Notes: a model not told the origin generated them from the letters alone. Shown: positions 51,381-60,297, counted from the stretch's first letter. The stretch is 64,000 nucleotides of DNA from Pseudopedobacter sp037968815 (GCA_037968815.1 JBBKWF010000019.1:1-64000); one strand, 5' to 3'. Translations and numbers: made by a program.

Positions 51381-51412
51381 AATTTCCCTGAATAAGATAA
51401 TTCAGGGAAATT
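51381..51412. terminator. Bidirectional terminator between cold-shock and FAD oxidoreductase genes
   Basis: AATTTCCCTGAAT at 51381-51393 is followed after 6 bases by its exact complement at 51400-51412. The 13-bp stem lies between two convergent genes ending at 51374 and 51417. T-runs are short, so efficiency is uncertain. Confidence 0.8.
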
Positions 51413-51416
51413 ACTC

Positions 51417-52625
51417 TTACCTCTCAAACTTAAAGATTTCTAAATCTTTATTTTCTTTTCCAGATAAAACATCTGCCAAAATCTGAGCAGCAATTACACT
51501 AAATGTAATACCGTTGCCTCCATATCCTAAAGCAAAGTGAAAATTCTTTTTGTCTGGAAACTCGCCTATATAAGGTAAGCCATCTTTGGTTTCGCCGAAA
51601 GTTCCACACCACTTATAATCCACGTAAAACGGAATGTTTGGGAATATTTCTTTGAATTTCTTAGTCAGTATTTCTACTTTTTCATCAAGATAAGCGTCTC
51701 TGGGGTTAGCATTTTTAAATTTAACATCCTCGCCACCCATAATAATCCGGTTGTCGGTTTCGGTACGCATATAAAAGTATGGACTAGCAGTTTCCCATAG
51801 GAGGGAGGCTTCACTCCAAAGCGATTCTTTAGGTACTGGTGCACTCATTAAGGCAAAAGTCGAAATCAAATTCATTACTTTTTTAGGTAAAAAATTAGCT
51901 GCTTCGAATCCTGCAGCACAAATTATTTTTTTTGCGCCGATTGTAAAACCGTTTTCGGTTGTTATTTTAAAAGTGTCATCTTCATTTCTGTGTATCCGGG
52001 TAATTCTTGTTCGGGAATAAACGGGTAGTTGATACGTTTTTATAAGATATTTTAAAATGCCGATAGTCGCTTTGTAGGTATTGAGTTGTGCGGCTTTTTC
52101 TACATAAATACCTGATTTGTAATTAATTCCGTATTTTTTTTGGATAGTTTTTTTATCCAACAATTTCGCTGGTAATTGATGTTTTTGTCGGATTTCTGAT
52201 TCTGTGCTTAAGTTCTCCGCATCTTTAGCTGATGAAGCTAAGTAAACACTGCTTTTATACTCAAACTCTGCATCTGTCTCACATTCTTGTAAAATGCTTT
52301 TTAAGTCGTCAATTGACTTTAAACAAAGTTGATATGCTCGAGCAGCTTTTTCTTCGCCAATTTTCTCACTTAAATCTTGTAGCTGAAGATCAATTTCGTA
52401 TTGTAATAAAGCTGTACTAGCCATTGAACTACCATGACCAGGCAAACGCTTGTCAATAATGCAACATTGCAAACCAACTTTACAAAGTGCTTGTGCAATC
52501 AGTGTTCCGGTAATACCACCACCAATAATTACAATATCAATATCAAATGAATGATCCAAGATTTTAAAGTCAACCTCAGTTTCATCTTTTACAAGCCATG
52601 CTGGCCAACCAGATACTAAATTCAT
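51417..52625 (-). CDS. FAD-dependent oxidoreductase (DAO family)
   Basis: A 402-residue D-amino-acid-oxidase-type flavoprotein. The FAD-binding fold is IVIIGGGITGTLIAQALCKV at about 31-50, followed by the acidic end at CCIIDKRLPGHGSS. The second part of the FAD site is IICAAGFEAANF near 235-246 and the C-terminal FALGYGGNGITFSVIAAQIL near 363-382. Such enzymes oxidise amines or amino acids and pass electrons to oxygen or a quinone. The substrate is unknown; gamma-glutamylputrescine oxidase-like members look similar. It stands alone and ends at a shared terminator. Confidence 0.87.
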   Translation of the reverse strand: MNLVSGWPAWLVKDETEVDFKILDHSFDIDIVIIGGGITGTLIAQALCKVGLQCCIIDKRLPGHGSSMASTALLQYEIDLQLQDLSEKIGEEKAARAYQLCLKSIDDLKSILQECETDAEFEYKSSVYLASSAKDAENLSTESEIRQKHQLPAKLLDKKTIQKKYGINYKSGIYVEKAAQLNTYKATIGILKYLIKTYQLPVYSRTRITRIHRNEDDTFKITTENGFTIGAKKIICAAGFEAANFLPKKVMNLISTFALMSAPVPKESLWSEASLLWETASPYFYMRTETDNRIIMGGEDVKFKNANPRDAYLDEKVEILTKKFKEIFPNIPFYVDYKWCGTFGETKDGLPYIGEFPDKKNFHFALGYGGNGITFSVIAAQILADVLSGKENKDLEIFKFER

Positions 52626-52737
52626 GAAAATTACTTATCAAAAGTAAAGCCAAAACCCTTATTATTAATTTGTCTTATAATTAATATTATGTTAAGTAGT
52701 GTTTGTGAAAAGATCTCCTATTTCTAAGTTTCTATAC

Positions 52738-53481
52738 TTATTTATTCAACTCTTTCATCAATTTATGAAACAAAGTCAAAGCTTCTTTTTTATTATCCGT
52801 TAAATGGTAATCAACCTTGTGCATCAGGTAGTCTACTAAATCAAAATCTGAACGCATTTCCATGTTTTCAAAAATTCTCAAGCGATTATCTAAGCCAAAC
52901 TTTAAGGCCTCGTTTAATTGTTTTATAAAAGTATCGTCGATTTTTTTATTGCTTACCCAAGCGGCAAATACAAATTCTAAACCTGTATAATCCTTCCATT
53001 CGGCAGCTAAATCATATACGTACGAATGTTTATCAATTTTGCCAAACGTTCTGTCTCCTATTTGCACAAAAGCAGTTTTAGGATGCGGAGAGCGTCCATA
53101 CTCCTTTGCTTTATAAACCAGTTCAGGTTCAACCTTCCAATGATTTTTTAATAAAATCAGAGCCAAATTATTCGATGATTTAGATTGTGGATCTAACTGT
53201 AAGTATTTTACATCATTAATTGGGCAGTTACTGAAAATGAAAACAGAATTTACAGCTCCATTTGCTCCAATACAATAATCAGAAATAATATGAGCTTCTG
53301 GCAAATCTAATATTGCGGCTACCGGTATTAAACCTATATCAACCTTATTTTCAATAAGTTTATCAGCACAAATCGAAGGAACATCTAAACTTAAATCAAT
53401 ATTTTTTTTGATGTTGTGGTGTTGCAGGCCGTAAATAAACGGAATGGTATTGGTGTAACTTACCGCAGAAATTTTAATCAT
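52738..53481 (-). CDS. mqnA: Chorismate dehydratase MqnA (futalosine pathway)
   Basis: A 247-residue protein of the MqnA/MqnD fold. The N-terminus KISAVSYTNTIPFIYGLQ is the MqnA type (KIGAVSYLNTKPL in others), followed by DVPSICADKLIENKVDIGLIPVAAI. MqnA removes water from chorismate to give 3-enolpyruvylbenzoate, the first step of futalosine-type menaquinone synthesis. It is the last gene of a unit mqnE, histidine phosphatase, mqnA with gaps of 3 and 5 bp. The other genes of the pathway (mqnB, mqnC, mqnD) are not in the window. Start is ATG. Confidence 0.92.
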   Translation of the reverse strand: MIKISAVSYTNTIPFIYGLQHHNIKKNIDLSLDVPSICADKLIENKVDIGLIPVAAILDLPEAHIISDYCIGANGAVNSVFIFSNCPINDVKYLQLDPQSKSSNNLALILLKNHWKVEPELVYKAKEYGRSPHPKTAFVQIGDRTFGKIDKHSYVYDLAAEWKDYTGLEFVFAAWVSNKKIDDTFIKQLNEALKFGLDNRLRIFENMEMRSDFDLVDYLMHKVDYHLTDNKKEALTLFHKLMKELNK

Positions 53482-53486
53482 GAACC

Positions 53487-54110
53487 CTATTGTAAATGCG
53501 TTAGGCTGTTAAATGTTTCAATTTTAAAATCTTTTCCATCGTAGTCCAAAACATATAAGGAAGTATTTTGGTGCGGAAAACTGTCCATTTGGTTAAATTC
53601 TTTATTAGTTAAGCCACATAGTAATAAACGCAAAGCTCTGCCATGCATACATATTAATACTTTTTTTTCCTCTTTTTGGGCCAAAATATGATTCATTGCC
53701 TCTACTTGTCTGGCGTTTAGCTCATTAGGGCTCTCCCCTCCTTCCGCTTTATTATTGTAATCTCCACTTGCCCAGGAGTTTATAAGTTTCTTAAAGCTGA
53801 TATCTAATTCTGGTGAGTGTTTTTGACCTTCATAATTACCCCAAGCAACCTCATCTAGGCCTATTAATTGCTCCCAAGGAATTTCTTTTTCAATAAATTT
53901 GGCTACCGTTTGGTGCGTACGCTTTAGTTTAGAGGTGTAAACCTTATCAAAAGAAATATTTTTATAGCACTGATAAAAAGCTTCGGCTTGTTGTTGTCCG
54001 GTATCGTTTAAATCGGCATTAATGCCTCTACCCTGTACAACTTTATTTTTGTTAAAATCTGTTTCACCATGTCTAATGATGTATAATCGTTTAATCCTGC
54101 TATCGTTCAT
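53487..54110 (-). CDS. Histidine phosphatase family protein within the mqn operon
   Basis: A 207-residue member of the phosphoglycerate-mutase-like phosphatases. The catalytic RHGE is at about 13-16 in YIIRHGETDFNKN, the SKLKRTHQT block contains the second Arg, Glu in VAWGNYEGQ is the likely acid, and His in LICMHGRALRLLL is the second His. It is placed between mqnE and mqnA with 3 and 5 bp gaps, so it is surely co-expressed with menaquinone genes, yet the known futalosine pathway has no step that needs it. It may remove phosphate from a side product or another metabolite. Substrate unknown. Confidence 0.9.
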   Translation of the reverse strand: MNDSRIKRLYIIRHGETDFNKNKVVQGRGINADLNDTGQQQAEAFYQCYKNISFDKVYTSKLKRTHQTVAKFIEKEIPWEQLIGLDEVAWGNYEGQKHSPELDISFKKLINSWASGDYNNKAEGGESPNELNARQVEAMNHILAQKEEKKVLICMHGRALRLLLCGLTNKEFNQMDSFPHQNTSLYVLDYDGKDFKIETFNSLTHLQ

Positions 54111-54113
54111 AAA

Positions 54114-55307
54114 TTATTTTAGTACGGGTAAAGCATAATACCTCGGTTTCACATCATCCTCAAACTCTACATTTTCAAAATCCGTAACTATATTGTATAG
54201 CGTATCTCGCTCAATTGGTCGTCTGCCGACTGCTTTAATTAGTTTTACCAAATCTTTGGTACTCATTGCTGGGTGTTGCTCTTCTGCACCAGCCATGCTG
54301 TAAATTTTAGTGGTATCGTCCAAAGTTCCATCAATATCATCTACACCAAAGTTTAATGAAAGTTGTGCTGTATCACGGCTAATCATTGCCCAATAGGCTT
54401 TTATATGGTCAAAATTGTCCAAGTAAATTCTTGATATTGCGTAGTTTCTTAAATCTTCTATCACAGATGACTCTGGAACATCAGACATTTGATTTTCTTT
54501 ATTCCTGAATTTCAGCGGGATAAATGTTTGGAAACCACCGGTTTTATCCTGTAATTGTCTTAATTGCTCTAAATGGTCAATGCGGTGTGTATAGTTTTCG
54601 ATATGGCCATAAAGCATGGTAGCATTAGAACGCATTCCTAGTTTATGCCACTCTTCATGTATTTGTAACCATTGTTCAGCATTACATTTGTCTTTAGCAA
54701 TTTTATTTCTGATTTCTGGATCAAATATTTCGGCACCTCCACCTGGCATTGATTCTAAGCCTGCTTCTTTCATCAACTTCATCCCGGTAGCATAATCAAT
54801 TTTTGCTTTCTTAAAGATGTAATGATACTCTACAGGTGTTAATGCTTTTACGTGTAGCTCAGGGCGATGTTTTTTAATTGCGGAAAACAATCCGCTATAA
54901 AACTCTAAATCGTATTGAGGTAAAACCCCTCCTACTATGTGCGCTTCTGTTACGGGTTGGTCATCGTAAGATTTTACAATGTTAAGCATCTCATCCATAG
55001 TGTATTCCCAGCCGTCACTTCTTTCTTTAATTGCAACAGAATACGAACAAAATTTGCAATCGTAAACGCAAAGGTTAGTGGGCTCTATATGGAAATTTCT
55101 ATTGAAATAAGTATTGTTACCATGGCGCTTTTCTCTGATGTAGTTGGCTAATACACCGAGGTAGGCTAGTTCTCCTTTTTCAAATAAATAAACACCTTCG
55201 TCAAAAGTTATGCGCTCGCCGTTCTTTACTTTTTCGGCAATGCTTATATGTGTTTTACTTAAATTATTATCGGCTAATAAAGTCTCAATCTGATGGCTTG
55301 AATTCAT
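54114..55307 (-). CDS. mqnE: Aminofutalosine synthase MqnE (radical SAM)
   Basis: A 397-residue radical SAM enzyme. The iron-sulfur Cys set is in PTNLCVYDCKFCSYSV (Cys x3 Cys x2 Cys) near 77-92. HIVGGVLPQYDLEFYSGL and GGGAEIFDPEIR are MqnE-type signatures, and NFGVDDIDGTLDDTTK near 320-335 matches MqnE rather than MqnC. It joins 3-enolpyruvylbenzoate and S-adenosylmethionine to make aminofutalosine. It begins the mqnE-phosphatase-mqnA unit, starting with ATG at 55307; a trans-sulfuration gene diverges upstream across about 100 bp. Confidence 0.93.
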   Translation of the reverse strand: MNSSHQIETLLADNNLSKTHISIAEKVKNGERITFDEGVYLFEKGELAYLGVLANYIREKRHGNNTYFNRNFHIEPTNLCVYDCKFCSYSVAIKERSDGWEYTMDEMLNIVKSYDDQPVTEAHIVGGVLPQYDLEFYSGLFSAIKKHRPELHVKALTPVEYHYIFKKAKIDYATGMKLMKEAGLESMPGGGAEIFDPEIRNKIAKDKCNAEQWLQIHEEWHKLGMRSNATMLYGHIENYTHRIDHLEQLRQLQDKTGGFQTFIPLKFRNKENQMSDVPESSVIEDLRNYAISRIYLDNFDHIKAYWAMISRDTAQLSLNFGVDDIDGTLDDTTKIYSMAGAEEQHPAMSTKDLVKLIKAVGRRPIERDTLYNIVTDFENVEFEDDVKPRYYALPVLK

Positions 55308-55385
55308 ATATATTAGAATTTTGTCAAAAATAGCAAAAACCCCATTTAATTAGGTTTAATTAATGTAAAACAAGAATGAATATAT

Positions 55386-55393
55386 TAAGTTTG
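55386..55393 (+). promoter_or_regulatory. -7 promoter box of the trans-sulfuration gene
   Basis: TAAGTTTG matches TAnnTTTG and lies 17 bp before the ATG, giving a leader of about 11 bases. Confidence 0.55.
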
Positions 55394-55410
55394 AATAAAA
55401 ACATATAAAA

Positions 55411-56523
55411 ATGAAAATTGAAACATTAGCCATCCATGCCGGAAATGAATCTGATAAAAGCACCGGCGCTGTTGTACAACCTTTAACCCTTTCTACCACA
55501 TTTTTACGAGGGCCGCAAGGCGATTACCCAGGAGGCTATATGTATTCTAGAGCAGAAAACCCTAATAGGCAGGCACTTGAAAATGTTTTGGCTAAGTTAG
55601 AAAACGGAATTGAAGCTTGTGCATTTTCTTCAGGCAACGCAGCGGGGATGTCTGTTTTTCAAGCTTTAGAACCAGGAACCCATATTATTTGCCCTGATGA
55701 TATGTATCATGGTTTGCGTAATCAGCTTAAATTAATGTTTAAAGGTATTTTAACTTTTGACTTTATTGATTTTACCGATGTAGAACTCATTTTTAGTACC
55801 ATTAAACGCGAAACAAAGTTAATTTGGGCAGAAACCCCATCAAACCCATTAATGAAGCTTTGTGATATTGAAGCCATTGCACATATTGCTCATGAGCATC
55901 AAATTACTTTTGTAATTGATAATACTTTTGCTTCGCCTATTTGCCAAAAACCGTTGGATTTGGGTGCTGATATTGTAATGCACTCTACTACAAAATTTAT
56001 GAACGGACATAGTGATGTATCTGGAGGTGTTTTAATCACCAAAGAAGATACTGATTTATGGAAAAAAATAAAAATTGTACAAGGTTATGGTGGGGCAATC
56101 CCCTCTCCTTTTGATTGTTACATGATAACCAGAAGTATTAAAACTTTGCCTTATCGTATGCGTGGCCATGTTGAAAATGCTGAGCAATTAGCTAATTATT
56201 TAGAGAATCACCCAGCAGTTGAAAAAGTTTTCTACCCCGGTTTAGCTTCGCATCCGCAACATGATTTGGCAAGAAAGCAAATGATTTCTTATGGTGGAGT
56301 GCTATCATTTTTATTAAAAGATGGCGAGGATAAAGCAAATAAAGTAGTTAATAGCTTGAAGTTGTTTACGCAGGCAACCAGTTTAGGTGGAGTAGAAAGT
56401 TTAATTGAGCACCGTTACTCTGTAGAAGGACCAGATACAAAAACCCCGAAAAATTTATTACGTGTTTCTGTAGGTTTAGAGCATATAGATGACTTGATAG
56501 CCGATTTGGATGCGGTTCTATAG
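55411..56523 (+). CDS. Trans-sulfuration family PLP enzyme (cystathionine gamma-synthase/lyase type)
   Basis: A 370-residue Cys/Met metabolism PLP-dependent enzyme. Key parts are TLAIHAGNESDKSTGAVVQP at the N-terminus, the YSRAENPNRQALENVLAKLE block, the PLP Asp in FVIDNTFASP, the PLP Lys in MHSTTKFMNGHSDVSGG (near residue 195) and the substrate-binding SLGGVESLIEHRY near the C-terminus. It could act as cystathionine gamma-synthase, cystathionine gamma-lyase or methionine gamma-lyase; the motifs do not settle this. It is a single gene with its own promoter box and a long terminator. No S-box or SAM riboswitch was seen in its short leader. Confidence 0.92.
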   Translation: MKIETLAIHAGNESDKSTGAVVQPLTLSTTFLRGPQGDYPGGYMYSRAENPNRQALENVLAKLENGIEACAFSSGNAAGMSVFQALEPGTHIICPDDMYHGLRNQLKLMFKGILTFDFIDFTDVELIFSTIKRETKLIWAETPSNPLMKLCDIEAIAHIAHEHQITFVIDNTFASPICQKPLDLGADIVMHSTTKFMNGHSDVSGGVLITKEDTDLWKKIKIVQGYGGAIPSPFDCYMITRSIKTLPYRMRGHVENAEQLANYLENHPAVEKVFYPGLASHPQHDLARKQMISYGGVLSFLLKDGEDKANKVVNSLKLFTQATSLGGVESLIEHRYSVEGPDTKTPKNLLRVSVGLEHIDDLIADLDAVL

Positions 56524-56534
56524 CACTTTGAATT

Positions 56535-56572
56535 TAATAATAGTTAGACTTGAAAAAGTCTAACTGTTATTA
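56535..56572. terminator. Bidirectional terminator between trans-sulfuration gene and ppx
   Basis: A long stem of 17 pairs (one of them G-T) is formed by 56535-56551 and 56556-56572 around a GAAA tetraloop; the inner arms are AGTTAGACTT and AAGTCTAACT. It separates convergent genes ending at 56523 and 56579. Confidence 0.88.
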
Positions 56573-56578
56573 TTAAGC

Positions 56579-57460
56579 TTAATTCTTAAAATTCTTCTCA
56601 ATCAACAGGTTAATAATTCCATCTACCATACCCACTTTTGGTACGTGGATTTGTTTAATAACCGCACACCGCATTACTGTTAAAAAAATATGGCAAGCTG
56701 GTATAATAACATCTGCCCTATCTTGGTTTAACCCTAGTTTTAAAATACGTTCTTTTAAAGAATAAGAGTTTAAATAGTCAGACTGAGCTTTTAGCTTTAA
56801 AAAGCTTAAAGGTTTTCCTTCTTTTTCTCCGGATAAACGAAAAAGTTTATTGATGTTACCACCTGTACCAATTCCAATTAGGTTTTTGTATTGTTTGGTT
56901 TCCGTATTTATCCAGTTTCTTAAATCACCCCAAGTCTCTTCTTTATCCTGACCATCTAAAATTCGAATAGTTCCTAAATTAAAAGATTTTGAAGCTACTG
57001 GTTTACCTTTAGAAAATATGGATAATTCGGTACTACCACCACCTACATCAATATAAAGGTAGTTTTTGTCATGATCAAAAGCTTGGTCTATGTGGCTAGA
57101 GTAAATGATGTTTGCTTCTTTCTGTCCTTCAACTATCTCCAAGTTTATGCCTACTTTTTCTTTAATCAGTTTCACTAAATCAGGACCGTTTTCGGCCTCA
57201 CGCAATGCCGAAGTTGCACAAGCCATATAATCTTCAACATGGTAAACGTCCATTAAATTTTTAAAAGCAATCATCGCTTTTACTAATTCTTCAGATTTAG
57301 TTTCGGAAATTTCATGATCTATAAAAGCGTTATCCCCTAATCTTAATGGCACTCTTATTAAGGACGTCTTTTTAAAAGTTGTTTTTCCGTTCTCAGTTAA
57401 AATAGATGCAATTAATAATCTTATAGCGTTAGAACCGATGTCAATAGCTGCGTATCTCAA
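56579..57460 (-). CDS. ppx: Exopolyphosphatase, Ppx/GppA family
   Basis: A 293-residue Ppx/GppA phosphatase of the ASKHA fold. It begins MRYAAIDIGSNAIRLLIAS with the first phosphate motif, read from a TTG codon, one base after the ppk1 stop. DVGGGSTELSIFSKGK near 137-152 is the second motif, and GIGTGGNINKLFRL near 195-208 the third. The short length is the Bacteroidota Ppx type without the long C-terminal helical domain of E. coli Ppx. It breaks down polyphosphate made by the PPK of the same operon, or acts on pppGpp. A shared terminator follows. Confidence 0.93.
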   Translation of the reverse strand: MRYAAIDIGSNAIRLLIASILTENGKTTFKKTSLIRVPLRLGDNAFIDHEISETKSEELVKAMIAFKNLMDVYHVEDYMACATSALREAENGPDLVKLIKEKVGINLEIVEGQKEANIIYSSHIDQAFDHDKNYLYIDVGGGSTELSIFSKGKPVASKSFNLGTIRILDGQDKEETWGDLRNWINTETKQYKNLIGIGTGGNINKLFRLSGEKEGKPLSFLKLKAQSDYLNSYSLKERILKLGLNQDRADVIIPACHIFLTVMRCAVIKQIHVPKVGMVDGIINLLIEKNFKN

Positions 57461-57461
57461 A

Positions 57462-59516
57462 TTATTGAATTTTATTTTTTAAATAATTGTAGGTGTCAAT
57501 TTGTGTACGATAAGGCACTTTTACACCTGTTTTACGGTATTTATTATTGTTTTGAGCATTAATTTCTCTGGCTTTGGTGTTGTCCATTAGTTGGATTTCC
57601 ATCATCTCTTTAATTTCTTGCCTAATTAAAGGATCGTAAATTGGGAAGCCAACTTCAATTCTACGATCAAGGTTACGCGTCATTAAATCGGCGGAAAGCA
57701 AATAAACCTCTTCTTTGCCACTATTACCGAAAATCCAAATACGGGCGTGTTCCAAAAACTTATCTATAATAGAAATCACCTCAATGTTTTCGCTAAAACC
57801 CTTCTGTTTTGGTACTAAACGACACATTCCTCTTATAATCAATTGAATTTTTACACCTGCATTACTGGCGTCGTAAAGTTTTTTGATAGTAGGTTCGTCT
57901 GCTAAAGAGTTCATTTTCAAAATCATATAAGCCTCTTTTTTTGATTTTGCATTCTTAATTTCTCGATCAATAAAAGAGAATAATTTATCACGTGTTTCTG
58001 TGGGCGATACAATTAGATGCTTATAGCCTTTAGATAATTTTTTGTCCTCAATATTACTAAACAACTTGCTTAATTCCTGAGTTATATTTGGGTTTGCTGT
58101 AAATAAACTATGATCGCAATAAAGCTTAGCTGTTTTCTCGTTATAATTACCGGTTGCTAAGTTGGCGTAATAAGTTTTCTTACCTTTTTCTAATCGGGTA
58201 ACCATACATATTTTAGTATGTACTTTATAACCTGTAATACCGTAATTAACAGAAACACCTTCTTCTTCTAGTTTACCTGTCCAGTAAATATTTGCTTTCT
58301 CATCAAATCGGGCTTTAAGCTCAACCAAACAAATTACTTTTTTTCCGTTTCTTGATGCATTAATTAAAGCGTTTATAATTCTCGAGTTTTGTGCTAAACG
58401 ATATAATGTGATATGTATGGTAGTTACGTGAGGATCAATTGCAACTTCGCGTAAAAAGTGAATAATATAATCGAAAGACTGATAAGGAAGGTTGATGAGA
58501 TAATCTCTTTTTTTGATCAACTCTAACATTCCGTGGTTTACGCTTAAGCCGTTTACAGGTAGTGGCTTAATTGATTTGTATCGTAAAGAATCTGCACCAA
58601 TACTTGGGAAACTGATAAAGTCTTTAAAATTATGGTACTTATTACCTGGAATTAAGCTTTCGGAGTCTACGTTTAGCTTGGCAACCACCACGTTTAGCAT
58701 ATCAATGGGCATGCTACTATCATAAAGTAAGCGCATTGGTTTTCCTTTTTTCCGTTTCTGTAAGTTTTTAGACAGCGCATCAATAAACTTATCACTTACG
58801 TTGGTATCTAAATCAAGTTCTGCATCTCTTGTAACCTGTAAAGAGTAAGCTTCTATGTGGTTGTAATCAAAAATAAAGAAAATATCATCCAAGCAGTAAC
58901 GTATCACATCATCTAAAAGAGTGATGAATTTTAAATCATTGGTATCTGGTAAAATCAGAAAACGATCTAAACTAGCAGGGATTTCAATTAAGGCATATTT
59001 AGATTTCGCTTTGCTATCATTTTTGCTAAGCTTTACCAAAAAATAAATAACTCGATCTCGAAGTTCTGGAAACTCAGCATTATCATCAATAATAATTGGC
59101 ACAATTGCCGGAAGTACCTTTTCGTGAAAGTAGTTTTTTACAAATGTGCCTCTGCTTACATTAAACTGCTGATTATTTAAAAGAAATATTTTGTTTTCTG
59201 CAAGCTCCTTAATGATTTCTTCATATAAAACATTGAATTTTTTCTCCTGCTTTACAACAATATTTTTTATTTGATTGAGGACTTTTTTCGGGTTGAAGCC
59301 TAACTCGTCTTTAGTTTTACTTACAACAGTTACCAAGCGGTTGAGTGTGGCCACACGGACTCTATAGAACTCGTCTAAGTTGGAAGAAAAAATTGATAAA
59401 AACTTTATTCTCTCAATTAACGGAACAGATTTATCCGCTGCTTCTTGCAAAACTCTTGCATTAAAGTACAACCAACTGATTTCTCTGTTAAGTAAAGGCG
59501 TTTTTTCTTTAGTCAT
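57462..59516 (-). CDS. ppk1: Polyphosphate kinase 1
   Basis: A protein of about 684 residues that reversibly makes polyphosphate from ATP. The N-terminal domain begins PLLNREISWLYFNARVLQEA. The catalytic PLD-like halves have GYKVHTKICMVTR with the likely phospho-His and ATGNYNEKTAKLYCDHSLFT after it, and FLEHARIWIFGN with the second His. The ending DLMTRNLDRRIEVGFPI is conserved. I choose ATG at 59516 (MTKEKTPLLN); a longer frame up to 59558 would run through a hairpin and is unlikely. ppx follows after one base. A lysine-rich histone-like gene lies 93 bp upstream on the same strand. Confidence 0.95.
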   Translation of the reverse strand: MTKEKTPLLNREISWLYFNARVLQEAADKSVPLIERIKFLSIFSSNLDEFYRVRVATLNRLVTVVSKTKDELGFNPKKVLNQIKNIVVKQEKKFNVLYEEIIKELAENKIFLLNNQQFNVSRGTFVKNYFHEKVLPAIVPIIIDDNAEFPELRDRVIYFLVKLSKNDSKAKSKYALIEIPASLDRFLILPDTNDLKFITLLDDVIRYCLDDIFFIFDYNHIEAYSLQVTRDAELDLDTNVSDKFIDALSKNLQKRKKGKPMRLLYDSSMPIDMLNVVVAKLNVDSESLIPGNKYHNFKDFISFPSIGADSLRYKSIKPLPVNGLSVNHGMLELIKKRDYLINLPYQSFDYIIHFLREVAIDPHVTTIHITLYRLAQNSRIINALINASRNGKKVICLVELKARFDEKANIYWTGKLEEEGVSVNYGITGYKVHTKICMVTRLEKGKKTYYANLATGNYNEKTAKLYCDHSLFTANPNITQELSKLFSNIEDKKLSKGYKHLIVSPTETRDKLFSFIDREIKNAKSKKEAYMILKMNSLADEPTIKKLYDASNAGVKIQLIIRGMCRLVPKQKGFSENIEVISIIDKFLEHARIWIFGNSGKEEVYLLSADLMTRNLDRRIEVGFPIYDPLIRQEIKEMMEIQLMDNTKAREINAQNNNKYRKTGVKVPYRTQIDTYNYLKNKIQ

Positions 59517-59530
59517 GTAAAATAAAAGAA

Positions 59531-59553
59531 GTTCCGAGCGATTAGCCCGGAAC
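59531..59553 (-). promoter_or_regulatory. Hairpin in the gap between the lysine-rich gene and ppk1
   Basis: GTTCCG at 59531-59536 pairs with CGGAAC at 59548-59553, with an inner GC/GC pair. On the minus strand it is followed by TTCTTTTATTTTAC and then the ppk1 ATG. It could be a leaky terminator or an attenuator that sets the ratio of the two products. The arms are the same as those of the yidC terminator stem (GTTCCG/CGGAAC). Confidence 0.55.
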
Positions 59554-59609
59554 ACCAAAAGTGCTAATAAGTGAACAATTTATTATTAAGTTAATGTTAA
59601 TAATGGAAA

Positions 59610-60239
59610 TTACCCTCTTTTATATTTGTTTCTTGGACCTGCCTCTAAAGGTAAATCAGTATTATGTGGCTTGGTGTCAGATTTGGGAGCACCAGTAGTT
59701 TTCTTTTTGCTTACTGCAGGTGTTTCTGGATGTGCACTTTCTGCATTAACAGTACTTACTGGTTCTTTCTTTTTAGATTCAGTTTTTGCACTAGCTACTT
59801 TTACAGGAGCCTTCTTTTTGGTTGCTGTTGAAGCTGCTTTTTTAGCTGTACTTGCTTTCTTTGCTGCCTTTTCAATAACCGGTAAAATATCTACATTTTT
59901 CACTGAATTAGCCTTCTTAACTATTTTTTTAGCGTCTTTCTTTGCTTTACTGACAATTTTGTCAACTTTGACTGATGTGTTTTTAGCGTCAGCTTTTTTA
60001 GATTTTTTCACACTAGAAACTTTTTCGTCGATAGATTTTTTTGCTTCTTTTAGTTTACGAGTTAATCTTTTGGCTAATACCTTACTAGTTTTCTTTATTT
60101 CGTCGCCAATGTCTTCTGCATCATGCCCAAGGCTGAATACAAAATCCTTTATTTTTTTTCTTAAACTGACTTCAAGCTTTTCTGCTGTTTTTTTACCGAC
60201 TTTATTTGGTGTTTTTGATTTTTGAGATTTAGTTGCCAT
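59610..60239 (-). CDS. Lysine/alanine-rich histone-like protein
   Basis: A 209-residue, very basic protein. The first 35 residues include a helix KKIKDFVFSLGHDAEDIGDE, then a long Lys-rich region with KKSIDEKVSSVKKSKKAD and repeated KAAKKAS / KKAASTATKKK motifs like the tail of histone H1 or AlgP. The C-terminal 50 residues are Ser/Thr/Pro/Lys-rich and unstructured. It may bind DNA or polyphosphate; the latter fits its place ahead of ppk1-ppx and the known link of AlgP to polyphosphate granules in Pseudomonas. That link is inference. Low complexity makes homology claims weak. An antisense open frame over this gene is a shadow. Confidence 0.8.
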   Translation of the reverse strand: MATKSQKSKTPNKVGKKTAEKLEVSLRKKIKDFVFSLGHDAEDIGDEIKKTSKVLAKRLTRKLKEAKKSIDEKVSSVKKSKKADAKNTSVKVDKIVSKAKKDAKKIVKKANSVKNVDILPVIEKAAKKASTAKKAASTATKKKAPVKVASAKTESKKKEPVSTVNAESAHPETPAVSKKKTTGAPKSDTKPHNTDLPLEAGPRNKYKRG

Positions 60240-60297
60240 GGTTTAAATTTTTAAATTTATCTTTATATTTTTTAATATAACAAATAATAGTCCAAAC

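Noticed and set aside
55308..55410. SAM or S-box type riboswitch before the trans-sulfuration gene
   Set aside because: The predicted leader is only about 11 bases long, too short for any known riboswitch.
59626..60225. 199-codon hydrophobic frame opposite the lysine-rich gene
   Set aside because: Lys/Ala codons read in antisense give Phe, Leu and Ala, which mimic a membrane protein. The sense gene has a proper start and place.
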